Assembly: GCA_963844435.1 (NCBI GenBank)
Contig: CAWJOG010000017.1
Coordinates: 1 to 64,000, forward strand
Direction of reading: 5' to 3'
Source: JBDSLU01 sp963844435
GTDB lineage: Bacteria; Acidobacteriota; Vicinamibacteria; Vicinamibacterales; Vicinamibacteraceae
DNA length: 64,000 nt
Every line of letters begins with the position of its first letter. Position 1 is the stretch's first letter. A model generated the notes under the pieces. The model did no database searches. It had not been told where the DNA came from and worked only from the letters and a program-made list of their open reading frames with translations. The translations under genes were made by a program, and so were the position numbers. Positions 53,885 to 63,302 of this stretch are shown here, in pieces.

Positions 53885-56439
53885 TGACGGCGGCGATAGG
53901 GTCCGGGCCGCGCCGCCGCGAACAGCTCCTGGACACGATAGGCCAGCTCGGCCCCCGTGAACGGTTTCGAGAGCAGCTGGCGCCCGGCGCGCAGCTGGCC
54001 GCGGCCGATGACATCGACGTCAGCGTAGCCCGAGATGAAGAGCACCGGCACCCCTGGCCGCAACACCTCGAGCCGGTCGGCGAGCTCGCCGCCCGACAGG
54101 CCGGGCATCACCACGTCGGTCACCACGACGTCGAACGCCTCGGTGCCTTCGGTGCAGATCGCCAGCGCCTCGGCCGGGCCGGGCGCCTCGACGACCCGCC
54201 AGCCGCGGCTGCGCAGCACCTCGCGCGCGAACTCGCGCACCGCGTCGTCGTCCTCGATGAGCAGCACGGTGCCGGGCACCGCCGTCCGCGCGTCAGCGAG
54301 CACCACGCTGTCGTCGAGCGGCAGCGGCGCGTCGGTGGCCGGCAGGTAGATCGTGAAGGTGGTGCCGCGGCTTGGCGCGGTCCGCACCAGGATGTCGCCG
54401 CCGCTCTGCTTGATGATGCCGTGCACCGTCGCCAGGCCCAGGCCGGTGCCCTGGCCCATCGCCTTCGTCGTGTAGAACGGCTCGAAGATGTGCTCGAGCA
54501 CGTCCTCGGGGATGCCCTCGCCGGTGTCCGACACCGACAGCGAGACGTAGGTCCCGGCCGGCAGCGACACGGCCGGCTGCGCCGTCGCGCCGATCGCCAC
54601 GTTGGTGGTCTCGATGCGCAGCTCGCCGCCGCGCGGCATGGCGTCGCGGGCGTTGACGGCGAGGTTCACGATCACCTGCTGGATCTGGGCCAGGTCGACG
54701 CGGACGCGGCGGACGTCGTGCGCCAGCGAGTAGCAGATGGTGACGTCCTCGCCGAGCAGGCGCGACAGCATCGTGCCGAGGTCGCTGATCGCGCTGTTCA
54801 GGTCGAGCACGACGGGCTGCAGGATCTGGCGGCGCGCGAAGGCCAGCAGCTGCCGCGTCAGCGCCGCCGCCTGCTGGCCCGAGCGGCGGACCTGGGCCAT
54901 CGACAGCCGCGCCGCGCTGTCGGCGGGCACTGTCCGCTCGGCGATGTCGGTGAAGCCCAGGATCGCCGTCAGCAGGTTGTTGAAGTCGTGGGCGATGCCG
55001 GCGGCGAGCTTGCCGACGGCCTCCATCTTCTGCGACTGGCGCAGCTGATCCTCGTAACGCTCGCGCGTCGTCAGGTCGCGCCCGATCCCCTGGATGGTGC
55101 GGGTCGGACCGTCAGCGCCCTGGATCCAGGCGGCCACTTCGAGCGGCACGCGGCGTCCGTTCTTGGCGGTGATGGCGATCTCGATCGGGGCCAGCGCGCC
55201 GCCGTCGCCGGCCGCCCGCAGCAGCTCCACGAAACGCGGCCTCGTCTCGGCGGTGACGAGATCAGGGATTGACAGCCCGACAATCTCATCGCGGGCGAAG
55301 CCCGTCGCCGCCAGGCCGGCGCGGTTGATCGAGCGCAGGTGGCCGCTCAGATCGCACGTGAAGATCAGATCGTGCGCGTTCTCGACCAGCTGGCGGTAGC
55401 GCTGCTCGCTCTCCCGGATGGTCGCGGCGGCGGCGCGGCGCTCGGTCACGTCGTGCAGCAGCACCATGTAGCCCGTCGGGCCGTCCGAGCCGCCCTGGAT
55501 GGCCACGGCCTGTGTCTCGAAGATGCGCCCGGCGCCGCTGGCGTTGGTCAGCGTCAGGTCCTCGCCGCCGTTGGTGAGCCGCGAGAGCGTCCAGCCGGGC
55601 AAGGCGTGGTCGAGCGGCGTGCCCGCCAGCTCGCTGGACCGACGGCCGAGGATGGCCTGTGCCGCGCCGTTCAGATCGGCGAGCCGCCCCTGCGGATCGA
55701 CCACGAGCACGCCGTCGCCGAGGGTCTCGACCCGCGCGTCGCTGAGCGCCGGGATCGGGTCGAGCATCCGGTAGTGGAACACCGCCACGACGGCGCCGAC
55801 GCCGGTGCAGGCGAACAGGAACGGCGTGGGGTCGATGTTGGCGATGCTGTCGGCCTCCATCAGGAAGATCAGGTTGCCGAGCCACGGCAGCAGCGTGGCC
55901 GCGATCAGGATGCCGCAGCGCCTGGCATAGAGGTACGGCGACTGGAAGGCGCGTGTCGCCAGGATGCCGATGCCGGCCCAGAGCACGGCGTAGGTGAAGA
56001 CGATGTTGACGTAGAAGCCGGGCCCGCGGCCGATCAGCAGATCGAACGTGCCCGCCGTGTCGACGGTGATGGGACCCCAGAACGCGTGGTGCCAGCCGTC
56101 GGTCCAGGCCAGTAGCAGCAGGGCCGCCGAGAACGCGCCGACGGCGCGGGCGGAGCGGCGGATGCGGGGTGGTTCGGTCCCGACGAAATCCAGCACGAAC
56201 CCGATCCAGACTGCGGGGATGGCGCAGACGCCGAGGTACTTGATCTTGAGGACGAGGACCTTGAACTCGAGCTCGCCCGCGGTGAGCTCCCAGGCGTAGG
56301 CGATGCTCCAGTGCGCGATCGCGACGAGGAGCAGCGCGTACCAGCCGGCCGCGCGGGCGCGACGGTGCAGCACCGCGTACGCGGCGATCGGCAGGAGCAC
56401 AGCCGGCCCGACGAAGAGCGGGATCAGCGATGTCAGCAC
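53881..56439 (-). CDS. Hybrid sensor histidine kinase with 7TM input, two PAS domains and receiver
   Basis: 852 residues, starting at GTG. Residues 1-235: seven-helix membrane input of the histidine-kinase-N-7TM type (LLLVAIAHWSIAYAWELTAGELEFKVLVLKIKYLG). Residues about 240-340 and 350-475: two PAS domains (ARVETLGDGVLVVDPQGRLADLN; LVENAHDLIFTCDLSGHLRSINRAG). HisKA near 485 with GIAHDFNNLLTAILG (phospho-acceptor His). HATPase near 590-710 (NLAVNARDAMPRGG, SVSDTGEGIPEDV, GQGTGLGLATVHGI). C-terminal receiver about 725-845 (VLLIEDDDAVREFAREVL, DVVVTDVVMPGLSG with acceptor Asp, LSKPFTGAEL). No separate response regulator is nearby, so the signal path and ligand are unknown. Intact frame. Confidence 0.92.
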   Translation of the reverse strand: MLTSLIPLFVGPAVLLPIAAYAVLHRRARAAGWYALLLVAIAHWSIAYAWELTAGELEFKVLVLKIKYLGVCAIPAVWIGFVLDFVGTEPPRIRRSARAVGAFSAALLLLAWTDGWHHAFWGPITVDTAGTFDLLIGRGPGFYVNIVFTYAVLWAGIGILATRAFQSPYLYARRCGILIAATLLPWLGNLIFLMEADSIANIDPTPFLFACTGVGAVVAVFHYRMLDPIPALSDARVETLGDGVLVVDPQGRLADLNGAAQAILGRRSSELAGTPLDHALPGWTLSRLTNGGEDLTLTNASGAGRIFETQAVAIQGGSDGPTGYMVLLHDVTERRAAAATIRESEQRYRQLVENAHDLIFTCDLSGHLRSINRAGLAATGFARDEIVGLSIPDLVTAETRPRFVELLRAAGDGGALAPIEIAITAKNGRRVPLEVAAWIQGADGPTRTIQGIGRDLTTRERYEDQLRQSQKMEAVGKLAAGIAHDFNNLLTAILGFTDIAERTVPADSAARLSMAQVRRSGQQAAALTRQLLAFARRQILQPVVLDLNSAISDLGTMLSRLLGEDVTICYSLAHDVRRVRVDLAQIQQVIVNLAVNARDAMPRGGELRIETTNVAIGATAQPAVSLPAGTYVSLSVSDTGEGIPEDVLEHIFEPFYTTKAMGQGTGLGLATVHGIIKQSGGDILVRTAPSRGTTFTIYLPATDAPLPLDDSVVLADARTAVPGTVLLIEDDDAVREFAREVLRSRGWRVVEAPGPAEALAICTEGTEAFDVVVTDVVMPGLSGGELADRLEVLRPGVPVLFISGYADVDVIGRGQLRAGRQLLSKPFTGAELAYRVQELFAAARPGPYRRRQ

Positions 56440-56500
56440 ATGACGGATCGGTCGTCGGGGGAAAGCGTAACCGATGGAGCGGCCACGCGAAAGGACAGCC

Positions 56501-56518
56501 CCGCGCGTGAGAGCGCGG
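56501..56518. terminator. GC hairpin, inverse copy of 27054-27071
   Basis: CCGCGC-GTGAGA-GCGCGG: a 6-bp stem and a 6-base loop, identical over 18 bp to the reverse complement of 27054-27071. It lies 4 bp beyond the CoA-binding gene's stop, on its downstream side. A likely factor-independent hairpin or dispersed repeat, without a T-tract. Confidence 0.45.
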
Positions 56519-56521
56519 CCG

Positions 56522-57028
56522 CTATTGAAGCTCGCCCCGGACCGACGTGATGCGATGCGTGTTGAACCCGAGCCAGTGCATGCGGCCGGCGTAGCGCGCG
56601 TGCTCGACCTTCAGACAGCGGTCCATGACCACCGTCACGCCGCCCGCGTCGGCGATGCGTGCCCCATCGGCGTTGACGACGCCGAACTGGCACCACAGGC
56701 AGCCGGCGCCAACCTTCACGGCCTCTTCGGCAATCGCGGGCAGCGCGTCGGGGGCGCGGAACACGTTGACGATGTCGATCGGCACCGGCACGTCGGCCAG
56801 GGTCGGGTAGCACCGTTCCCCGAGGATCGCCGGCTCGCGCGGGTTCACCGGGATCACCGTGTAGCCGTGCCGCTTCAGGTAGTAGCCGACGAAGTAGCTG
56901 GCGCGCAGCTCGTTCGGCGACAGCCCGACGACGGCGATGGTCTTCGCGTGGTGCAGCACGCGCTGGATCGCCAGCGGATCCTGGTAGCGGGTGACGTCGA
57001 AGGCGGGCGAGCCGGCTGGAGGCGTCAT
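56522..57028 (-). CDS. CoA-binding (YccU-type) protein
   Basis: 168 residues with a Rossmann-like CoA-binding domain: TIAVVGLSPNELRASYFVGYYLKRHGYTVIPVNP, DIVNVFRAPDALPAIAEEAVKVGAGCLWCQFGVVN and VMDRCLKVEHARY. The family is related to the succinyl-CoA ligase alpha N-domain; no catalytic role is established. It overlaps metY by ATGA, so it is co-translated with methionine genes, a link seen in many bacteria. Intact frame. Confidence 0.9.
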   Translation of the reverse strand: MTPPAGSPAFDVTRYQDPLAIQRVLHHAKTIAVVGLSPNELRASYFVGYYLKRHGYTVIPVNPREPAILGERCYPTLADVPVPIDIVNVFRAPDALPAIAEEAVKVGAGCLWCQFGVVNADGARIADAGGVTVVMDRCLKVEHARYAGRMHWLGFNTHRITSVRGELQ

Positions 57029-58374
57029 CGTGCCGCCGCCTCGCTGGCCGCCGCTCCGCTCGTCGCCGCCGACCTGACGCTGGCGAAGCCCTGCTCGAGG
57101 TCCCAGATCAGGTCGTCGACCGATTCCGTGCCGACCGAGAGGCGGATCGTGCCCGGGCCGACGCCAGCCGCGCGCAGCTCGTCGTCGCTCAACTGCCGGT
57201 GCGTGGTGCTGGCCGGGTGGATCACCAGGCTCTTGGCGTCGCCGACGTTGGCCAGGTGCGACCACAGCGAGAGGCCGCGGATGAAGTCCTGGCCGGCGTC
57301 GCGGCCGCCCTGGCAGTCGAACGAGAAGATCGCGCCGGCGCCGAGCGGCAGGTATTTGTCGACCAGCGTCCGGTAGCGGCTGGTGGGCAGGCCGGGGTAG
57401 GTCACGTTCGAGGCGAGATCGTGCGTGGTGAGGAACGCCGCGACCGCGCGCGCGTTGGCGACGTGGCGATCCATGCGCAGCGACAGCGTCTCGAGCCCCT
57501 GCAGGAAGAGGAAGGCGTTGAACGGGCTCATCGCCGCGCCCAGGTCGCGCAGCGTCTCGGCGCGCAGCTTCATCAGGTAGCCGTAGGTGCCGAACGTCTC
57601 GTGGAAGCGCAGGCCGTGATAGGCGGGTGACGGCTCGGCGACGGCCGGGTAGCGGCCGTTCGACCAGTCGAAGGTGCCGGCGTCCACGACCACGCCGCCG
57701 ATGCTGGTGCCGTGCCCGCCGATGAACTTCGTCGCCGAGTGCAGCACGATGTCGGCGCCCCACTCGATCGGCCGGCACAGGTACGGCGTCGCGAACGTGT
57801 TGTCCACGATCAGGGGCAGCTGGTGTTCGTGCGCGATCGCCGCCAGCGTCTCGATGTCGAGGACGTTGCCGGCCGGGTTGCCGATCGTCTCGCCGTAGAA
57901 CACCTTCGTGTTGTCGCGGATGGCGGCGCGCCACGCGTCCGGGTCGTCCGGATCGACCCACGTGAGCGCGACGTTCATCTTGCGCAGCAGGTGCTTGAAC
58001 TGGTTGACGGTGCCGCCGTAGAGCGCCGACGAGGAGACCACGTGATCGCCCGGCTGGAGCAGCGTGAACAGCGCCGCCGCCTGCGCCGCGATGCCGCTGG
58101 CGAACGCCACCCCGCCGCAGCCGCCTTCGAGGCTCGCCATGCGCTCCTCGAACACCGCCGTGGTCGGGTTCATGATCCGCGAGTAGGTGTTTCCGTATTC
58201 CTGCAGGTTGAAGTAGGCGGCGGCCGACTCCGGATCCTCGAACACGTAGCTGGTGGTCTGGAAGATCGGCACCGCGCGCGCGCCGGTGTTCGGATCGGGG
58301 CGCTGTCCGGCGTGCACCTGGCGCGTGTCGAAGCCGAAGGCGCGCGATGCCTCGGGGCGGCGTCGTTCCGTCAT
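57025..58374 (-). CDS. metY: O-acetylhomoserine sulfhydrylase (Cys/Met metabolism PLP enzyme)
   Basis: 449 residues. Makes homocysteine from O-acetylhomoserine and sulfide with PLP. FGFDTRQVHAGQRPDPNTGARAVPIFQTTSYVFED is the family start. PLP lysine in VLHSATKFIGGHGTSIGG; PLP and substrate motifs YSRIMNPTT, ASGIAAQAAALFTLL and LIVDNTFATPYLCRP; C-terminal NVGDAKSLVIHPASTTH and RLSVGTESVDDLIWDLEQGF. The length (about 430-450, longer than MetB/MetC) supports metY. Start overlaps the metX stop by ATGA. Intact frame. Confidence 0.95.
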   Translation of the reverse strand: MTERRRPEASRAFGFDTRQVHAGQRPDPNTGARAVPIFQTTSYVFEDPESAAAYFNLQEYGNTYSRIMNPTTAVFEERMASLEGGCGGVAFASGIAAQAAALFTLLQPGDHVVSSSALYGGTVNQFKHLLRKMNVALTWVDPDDPDAWRAAIRDNTKVFYGETIGNPAGNVLDIETLAAIAHEHQLPLIVDNTFATPYLCRPIEWGADIVLHSATKFIGGHGTSIGGVVVDAGTFDWSNGRYPAVAEPSPAYHGLRFHETFGTYGYLMKLRAETLRDLGAAMSPFNAFLFLQGLETLSLRMDRHVANARAVAAFLTTHDLASNVTYPGLPTSRYRTLVDKYLPLGAGAIFSFDCQGGRDAGQDFIRGLSLWSHLANVGDAKSLVIHPASTTHRQLSDDELRAAGVGPGTIRLSVGTESVDDLIWDLEQGFASVRSAATSGAAASEAAAR

Positions 58375-59603
58375 CGATCGATCTCCTGCGCGGGCGACCC
58401 GCCGCGGCGGGCGAGGAAGTCCTGGATCATCGGCGTCTGGCGCGCCTCTTCGAGGAGGAAGCAGTCGTGGCCGTACGGCGCGTCGATGACGTGCAGCTCG
58501 ACGTCCTTGCCCTGCGCGCGCAGCGCCCGCGCCAGCTTCTCGGAGCAGGCCGGGGGATAGAGCCAGTCGGAGCTGAACGCGATCAGCAGCGTGCGCGCCG
58601 CCACGCCGCGCACCGCCTCGGCGAGCGAGCCCTTGCCGGACTGGCGGGCGAGGTCGAAGTAGGTCAGCGCCCGCGACGTGTAGAGATACGTGTTGGCGTC
58701 GAAGCGCTTCACGAACGCGTCGGCCTGGTAGCGCAGGTAGCTCTCGATCTCGAACTCGGGCAGGCGCAGCGTGTAGCGGATGTCCTCGGCGAACTGCAGG
58801 CGGCGGCCGAACTTCTCGCCGAGCGACGACGCCGACAGGTAGGTGATGTGGCCGACCATCCGCGCCACGCCCATGCCGGCGTCCGGCTTGCGGCCGGTGC
58901 CGTGGTAGTGGCCGTCCTGCCAGGCGGGATCGGCCATGATCGCGCTGCGCGCGATCGCGTTCCACGCCACTCCCTGCGGCTCGAGCGCCGGGGTGCTGGC
59001 GATGACCACGATGGCGTCGACGTCGCCGGGGTAGCGCACCGCCCACTCGAGCGCCTGCATGCCGCCGAGCGAGCCGCCGCCAACCGCGGCGAGCCGCCGG
59101 ATGCCGAGCACGTCGAGGAACGCGCGCTCGGCGCGCACCATGTCGGCGACGGTGATCACCGGGAAGTCGGCGCCGTAGGGACGGCCGGTCGCCGGATTGA
59201 TCGACGACGGTCCGGTGGTCCCGCGGCACCCGCCGAGCAGGTTGGTCGACACCACGAAGTAGCGTTCGGTATCAAACGCCTTGCCGGGGCCGATCATGCC
59301 GTCCCACCAGCCGAGGCCCTTGAGGGCGGTGCCGTCGCGATCGTCCGCGCCGAAACCGTCGCGCGTGCTCTCGGCCGGCGGCCGCGGCGCGAAGCCGGCG
59401 GCATGGGCGTCCCCGCTCAACGCGTGGCAGACGAGGATGACGTTGTCGCGCGCCGGGGCGAGCGTGCCGTACGTCTCGTAGGCGATGCGGACGGGATGGA
59501 GCGCCTGCCCGCACTCGAGCGGCAGCGGATCGGGCAGGTCGAGGAACTGCGTCTCGACCGTGCCGACGGAGCCGGCGGCGGCCTTCGGCGATGTCGACGC
59601 CAT
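58371..59603 (-). CDS. metX: Homoserine O-acetyltransferase
   Basis: 410 residues. Acetylates (or succinylates) homoserine, feeding metY. Alpha/beta hydrolase fold: VILVCHALSGDAHAAG, YFVVSTNLLGGCRGTTGPSSINP, nucleophile AVGGGSLGGMQALEW, acid in LIAFSSDWLYPP and His in DAPYGHDCFLLE. All MetX hallmarks are present. Start 59603 (MASTSP) rather than 59612, because TATCAT at 59611-59616 lies exactly 7 nt before it and overlaps the earlier ATG. First gene of a metX-metY-CoA-binding unit joined by ATGA overlaps. No SAM riboswitch is recognisable upstream, and a leaderless transcript would leave no room for one. Intact frame. Confidence 0.94.
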   Translation of the reverse strand: MASTSPKAAAGSVGTVETQFLDLPDPLPLECGQALHPVRIAYETYGTLAPARDNVILVCHALSGDAHAAGFAPRPPAESTRDGFGADDRDGTALKGLGWWDGMIGPGKAFDTERYFVVSTNLLGGCRGTTGPSSINPATGRPYGADFPVITVADMVRAERAFLDVLGIRRLAAVGGGSLGGMQALEWAVRYPGDVDAIVVIASTPALEPQGVAWNAIARSAIMADPAWQDGHYHGTGRKPDAGMGVARMVGHITYLSASSLGEKFGRRLQFAEDIRYTLRLPEFEIESYLRYQADAFVKRFDANTYLYTSRALTYFDLARQSGKGSLAEAVRGVAARTLLIAFSSDWLYPPACSEKLARALRAQGKDVELHVIDAPYGHDCFLLEEARQTPMIQDFLARRGGSPAQEIDR

Positions 59604-59610
59604 GGGCGGC

Positions 59611-59616
59611 ATGATA
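59611..59616 (-). promoter_or_regulatory. Leaderless-type -10 box for metX
   Basis: TATCAT on the minus strand, then seven bases (GCCGCCC), then ATG at 59603. Best match to a -10 consensus among the TANNAT-N7-ATG sites in the window. Confidence 0.5.
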
Positions 59617-59680
59617 CCGCCGCTTTTGGCCGAAATCGGCGAGGTGACGCCGATGTTCGGTCGCCGGGAACGGCCTGTTA

Positions 59681-59755
59681 TATGATGCGGGGCTTTTCAC
59701 GGGGCAACCCCCGGGGACACTGACACGGCCCCACGGCACACCGACCGAAGGAGAG
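59681..59755 (+). promoter_or_regulatory. Promoter and strong ribosome binding site for the OsmC operon
   Basis: TATGAT at 59681-59686 is a good -10 candidate. TTCGGT at 59656-59661 is a weak -35 (19-bp spacing). AAGGAGAG at 59748-59755 is a strong Shine-Dalgarno, 5 nt before ATG 59761. Thus this operon, unlike metX, has a conventional leader of about 65 nt, with a small GGGG-CAA-CCCC hairpin at 59701-59711. Confidence 0.45.
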
Positions 59756-59760
59756 TCGAG

Positions 59761-60315
59761 ATGGCAACGATGGCGGTCAACAACGGGGTCAACGTCCAAG
59801 CGCTGCTCGATGCGCGCGAGGCGTTGAAGGGCGCGCCGGAGGCGGCGAAGTTCACCTGGCGGGCGTCCTGCAAGTGGCAGAACGGCACCCACAGCGAGAG
59901 CAAGGTGAAGGGCTTCTTCGGCCTCGGCCAGGAGCAGGACCACAAGACGGAGACGTCGTTCTCCGCCGACCACCCCGAGATCTTCGCCTCCGAGGACAAG
60001 GGCGTCACGCCGGTCGAGTACATGCTCGTCGGGCTCGCCAGCTGCCTGACCGCGGGCGTGGCCGCCGTGGCCCAGAACCGGGGCATCCAGCTCCGCTCGG
60101 TCGAGGCGAACGTCGAAGGCAAGATGGACATCCGCGGCATCCTCGGCATCGACAGCGACGTCCGCAACGGCTACGACGACATCAAGGTCACCTTCAAGAT
60201 CGACGCCGACGCGTCGAAGAAGGAGATCGAGGCGCTCGTCGCGCAGTCGCAGAAGCGCTCGGCGGTCTACGACGTCATCACCAACCCGGTGAACGTCACC
60301 GTCGAAGTGCTGTAG
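59761..60315 (+). CDS. OsmC-family protein
   Basis: 184 residues of OsmC/Ohr fold: FTWRASCKWQNGTHSESKVKGFF, HKTETSFSADHPEIFASEDKGVTPVEYMLVGLASCLTAGVAAVAQNRGI and VKVTF-type strands at the end. The peroxidatic Cys in GLASCLTAG is present. The second Cys position reads RSAVYDVITNPVN, so the usual resolving Cys is missing, as in some OsmC-like subfamilies. May reduce organic hydroperoxides or bind another thiol substrate. First gene of a three-gene unit. Intact frame. Confidence 0.88.
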   Translation: MATMAVNNGVNVQALLDAREALKGAPEAAKFTWRASCKWQNGTHSESKVKGFFGLGQEQDHKTETSFSADHPEIFASEDKGVTPVEYMLVGLASCLTAGVAAVAQNRGIQLRSVEANVEGKMDIRGILGIDSDVRNGYDDIKVTFKIDADASKKEIEALVAQSQKRSAVYDVITNPVNVTVEVL

Positions 60316-61584
60316 TTGGCCGAGCGCGTCACCACGGTCGTGATCGGGGCCGGCCATGCCGGCCTCGCCGCGAGCCGGTTCCTCACCGACCGGTCGATCG
60401 ACCACCTCGTGCTCGAGCGCGGGGAGGTGGCGAACTCCTGGCGCCGCGAGCGCTGGGACTCGCTGCGCCTGCTCACGCCCAACTGGCAGAGCCGTCTGCC
60501 GGGCCACGCCTACGACGGCCCGGAGCCGGACGGCTACATGTCGGCGGGTGAGGTGGTCGCCTTCATCGATCGCTTCGCCCGCGTCTCGAAGGCGCCGGTC
60601 CGCACGCAGACCGCCGTCAGTTCCATCCGACCCGCGGCCGACGGCTACGACGTGAGCACCAGCAGCGGCGAGATCCGCTGCCGGTGCGTCGTGCTCGCCA
60701 GCGGCGCCTGCAACGTGGCGAGCGTGCCGGCGATCGCCGCCGGCGTGCCGCCATCGATCGCGCAGGTCACGCCGTTCGACTACGGCAACCCGGATCGCCT
60801 GCCCGAGGGCGGCGTCCTCGTCGTCGGCGGATCGGCGACCGGCGTCCAGCTCGCCGCCGAGATCCACCAGTCCGGGCGTCCGGTGACGCTCTCGGTCGGC
60901 GAGCACGTGCGGCTGCCGCGCACCTATCGCGGCCGCGACGTGTTGTGGTGGATGGACGCGTCCGGGCTCTGGAACCAGCGCTACGACGAGATCGACGACC
61001 TGACGCGGGCGCGTCGTCTGCCGTCGCCGCAGCTGGTCGGCACACCCCAGCGGTCGACGCTCGATCTCAACGCGCTCGACGCGATGGGCGTCGCGCTGGT
61101 CGGCCGACTCTCCGCCATCCGGGACGGCCGGGCGCTGTTCTCAGGCGGCCTGCGCAACGTGTTCGCGCTCGCCGACCTGAAGATGGAGCGCCTGCTCACC
61201 ACCTTCGACGAGTGGGCCCGCGCGACCGGACGCGACGCCGGCGTCGGCGCGCCCGAGCGCTTCGAGCCGACACGCGTCCCCGCGGCGTCGCCGCTGCAGC
61301 TCGATCTGCGCGGCGGCGCGATTCGCAGCATCGTCTGGGCGACCGGGTTCCACCCCGACTACAGTTGGCTGCACGTGCCGGTGCTGGACGAGAAGGGCCA
61401 GCTCAGACACGAGGGCGGCGTGGTCGAGGCGCCCGGGATGTATGCGCTGGGCCTGCCGGTGCTGCGCCGCCGGAAGTCGACCTTCATCCACGGGATCGAG
61501 GACGACGCGCGCGACGTCATCGATCACCTCGGTGGGTATCTGGCCGGCGCAGGCCGGCTGTCGAGCGTCCAGGAGCAGCGATGA
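60316..61584 (+). CDS. FAD/NAD(P)-binding monooxygenase-like flavoprotein (CzcO type)
   Basis: 422 residues. First dinucleotide motif VVIGAGHAGLAASRFL at residues 7-22, the FMO-like WRRERWDSLRLLTPNW and second dinucleotide motif VLVVGGSATGVQLAAEI. C-terminal ATGFHPDYSWLHVPVLDEKG and LGLPVLRRRKSTFIHGIEDDA are typical of this putative flavin monooxygenase group. It starts at TTG directly after the OsmC stop (TAG-TTG, no gap), so it is translated by re-initiation. Substrate unknown. Intact frame. Confidence 0.85.
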   Translation: MAERVTTVVIGAGHAGLAASRFLTDRSIDHLVLERGEVANSWRRERWDSLRLLTPNWQSRLPGHAYDGPEPDGYMSAGEVVAFIDRFARVSKAPVRTQTAVSSIRPAADGYDVSTSSGEIRCRCVVLASGACNVASVPAIAAGVPPSIAQVTPFDYGNPDRLPEGGVLVVGGSATGVQLAAEIHQSGRPVTLSVGEHVRLPRTYRGRDVLWWMDASGLWNQRYDEIDDLTRARRLPSPQLVGTPQRSTLDLNALDAMGVALVGRLSAIRDGRALFSGGLRNVFALADLKMERLLTTFDEWARATGRDAGVGAPERFEPTRVPAASPLQLDLRGGAIRSIVWATGFHPDYSWLHVPVLDEKGQLRHEGGVVEAPGMYALGLPVLRRRKSTFIHGIEDDARDVIDHLGGYLAGAGRLSSVQEQR

Positions 61585-63240
61585 ACCGCAGGATGGCCAC
61601 GGCCGCCGGAGCCCTGCTGCTGATCGTGTCGACGCCGCCGGCGGCGCATGGACGCGGTCAGGAGCGACACACGCATCACGCAGCGGGCGAGGTCTCCGGC
61701 CTCGGCGCGGTGTCGTTCGCCAACTCCGGCGCCGCCGCGGCGCAACCGGCCTTCCAGCGCGGCCTCGCGTTCCTCCACAGCTTCGAGTACGACCAGGCGG
61801 CCGAGGCGTTCCGCGCGGCGCAGACCGCCGATCCCTCGTTCGCGATGGCCTTCTGGGGCGAGGCGCTGACCTACAGCCATCTGCTCTGGGGCGAGGACGA
61901 CGCCGACGCCGCACGCCGCGTGCTCGGACGGCTGGAGCGCCTCGCGCGACGCGCGGCTGGCGAAAGCCGGCACGGCGCGGGAGCGCGCATTCGGAGAGGC
62001 CATCGAAGCGCTGTTCGTCGACGGCACCTTGCCGGTGCGGGTGCGCGGGTTCGCGGACGCGATGCGTGTCGTGGCCCTCGCGTATCCGGACGACCTGGAC
62101 GCCGGGTCGTTCGCCGCGCTCGCCTCGATGTTCGCGGCCTACGTCGGCGACCTCGCGGCGACCGAGCAGCAGGCGGCCCGCGATGCCGCCGTCGACTTCG
62201 CGCAGCGGGTGTTCACCGCGAACCCGAACCATCCCGGCGGTGCGCACTACCTGATTCACGCCTGCGACAACCCGGCGTCCGCGGCGCGCGGGCTCGAGGC
62301 GGCGCGGCGCTACGCACAGATCGCGCCCGAGGCCGAGCACGCGCTGCACATGCCCTCGCACATCTTCGTGCAGCTCGGCCTGTGGCCCGACACCGTGGCG
62401 TCGAACGTGCGGTCGTGGGCCGCGTCGGAGAAGGAAGTGGCGGCGCTGAAGCTGACCAACGCCGACCTGAGCTACCACGGCCTGCTGTTCCAGCAGTACG
62501 CCGAGTTGCAGCTCGGCCAGTATCGTGCGTCGCGTGCCAGCATCGCCAGGGCGCGGGCCGCACTGGCTGGCGTCGATCTGACGAAGCAGCAGGTGGACGC
62601 CCGGCATGCGATCCAGGAACTGGCCTTCCAGCACGCGGCCAACGCGGGCGAATGGTCGGTGGAGATCTGTCGCGACATCGGTCCCGAGCCGGCAATGCCG
62701 CCGGCGGGCGCCTCGGACCGCGAGCGCTCGTTCACGAGCCGGGCCCGCTACCACTGGACGATCGCCGCGGTGCGGTGCGGCTCCGTGGACACGGTGCTCG
62801 AGCCGCTCCGGGCGCGGGTGGCGGCGCTGCCGGCGGACGATCCATCCGCACTTGGGCAGCGCACGACGCTGCTCCACGCGGAGCTGCTCGCGTACCTTGG
62901 AGGACGGCCGCCTCGCGATCTCGACGCGCTGCTCGCGGATCCCGCCTCGCCCTCGCGAGCGCCGGTCGGCCCGCCGACGACGCTGCGCACCGAGGAGTTG
63001 CTCGGCGAGGCGCGGCTGAAGGCCGGCCGGCCGCGCGAGGCAATCGCCGCCTACGAGCGCGCGCTGCAGCTCACGCCGAACCGCAGCGCGGCGCTGCTCG
63101 GCCTGGCGCGGGCGCGCCATGCGGCCGGCGACGCGTCCGGGGCGGCCGATGCCTACGGCAAGCTCCTCGACAACTGGCGCGACGCCGATCCGGACGTGCC
63201 GGCGCTCGCGGAAGCGCGCAGCCGCGCCGGCGCCAGGTGA
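61581..63240 (+). CDS. Secreted TPR-repeat protein (frame-broken)
   Basis: About 552 residues: signal peptide (ATAAGALLLIVSTPPAAHG), then TPR-like helical repeats (AFQRGLAFLHSFEYDQAAEAFRAAQTADPSFAMAFWGEAL, RVFTANPNHPGGAHYLIHACDNPA, AEHALHMPSHIFVQLGLW, AIAAYERALQLTPNRSAALLGLARARHAAG). The HYLIHACD and LHMPSHIF motifs mark a widespread family of uncharacterised tetratricopeptide proteins. One frame change near 61940 (one extra base overall). Start overlaps the flavoprotein stop (ATGA). Confidence 0.82.
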
Positions 63241-63302
63241 TCCTGCCGCCTCCACTGATTTCTCCACATGGTCGAGACAAGTGCTCTGAGGCGTGCTCAT
63301 TC

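Noticed and set aside
59604..59760. SAM riboswitch upstream of metX
   Set aside because: No recognisable SAM-binding core or terminator structure, and the TATCAT-N7-ATG layout leaves no leader.
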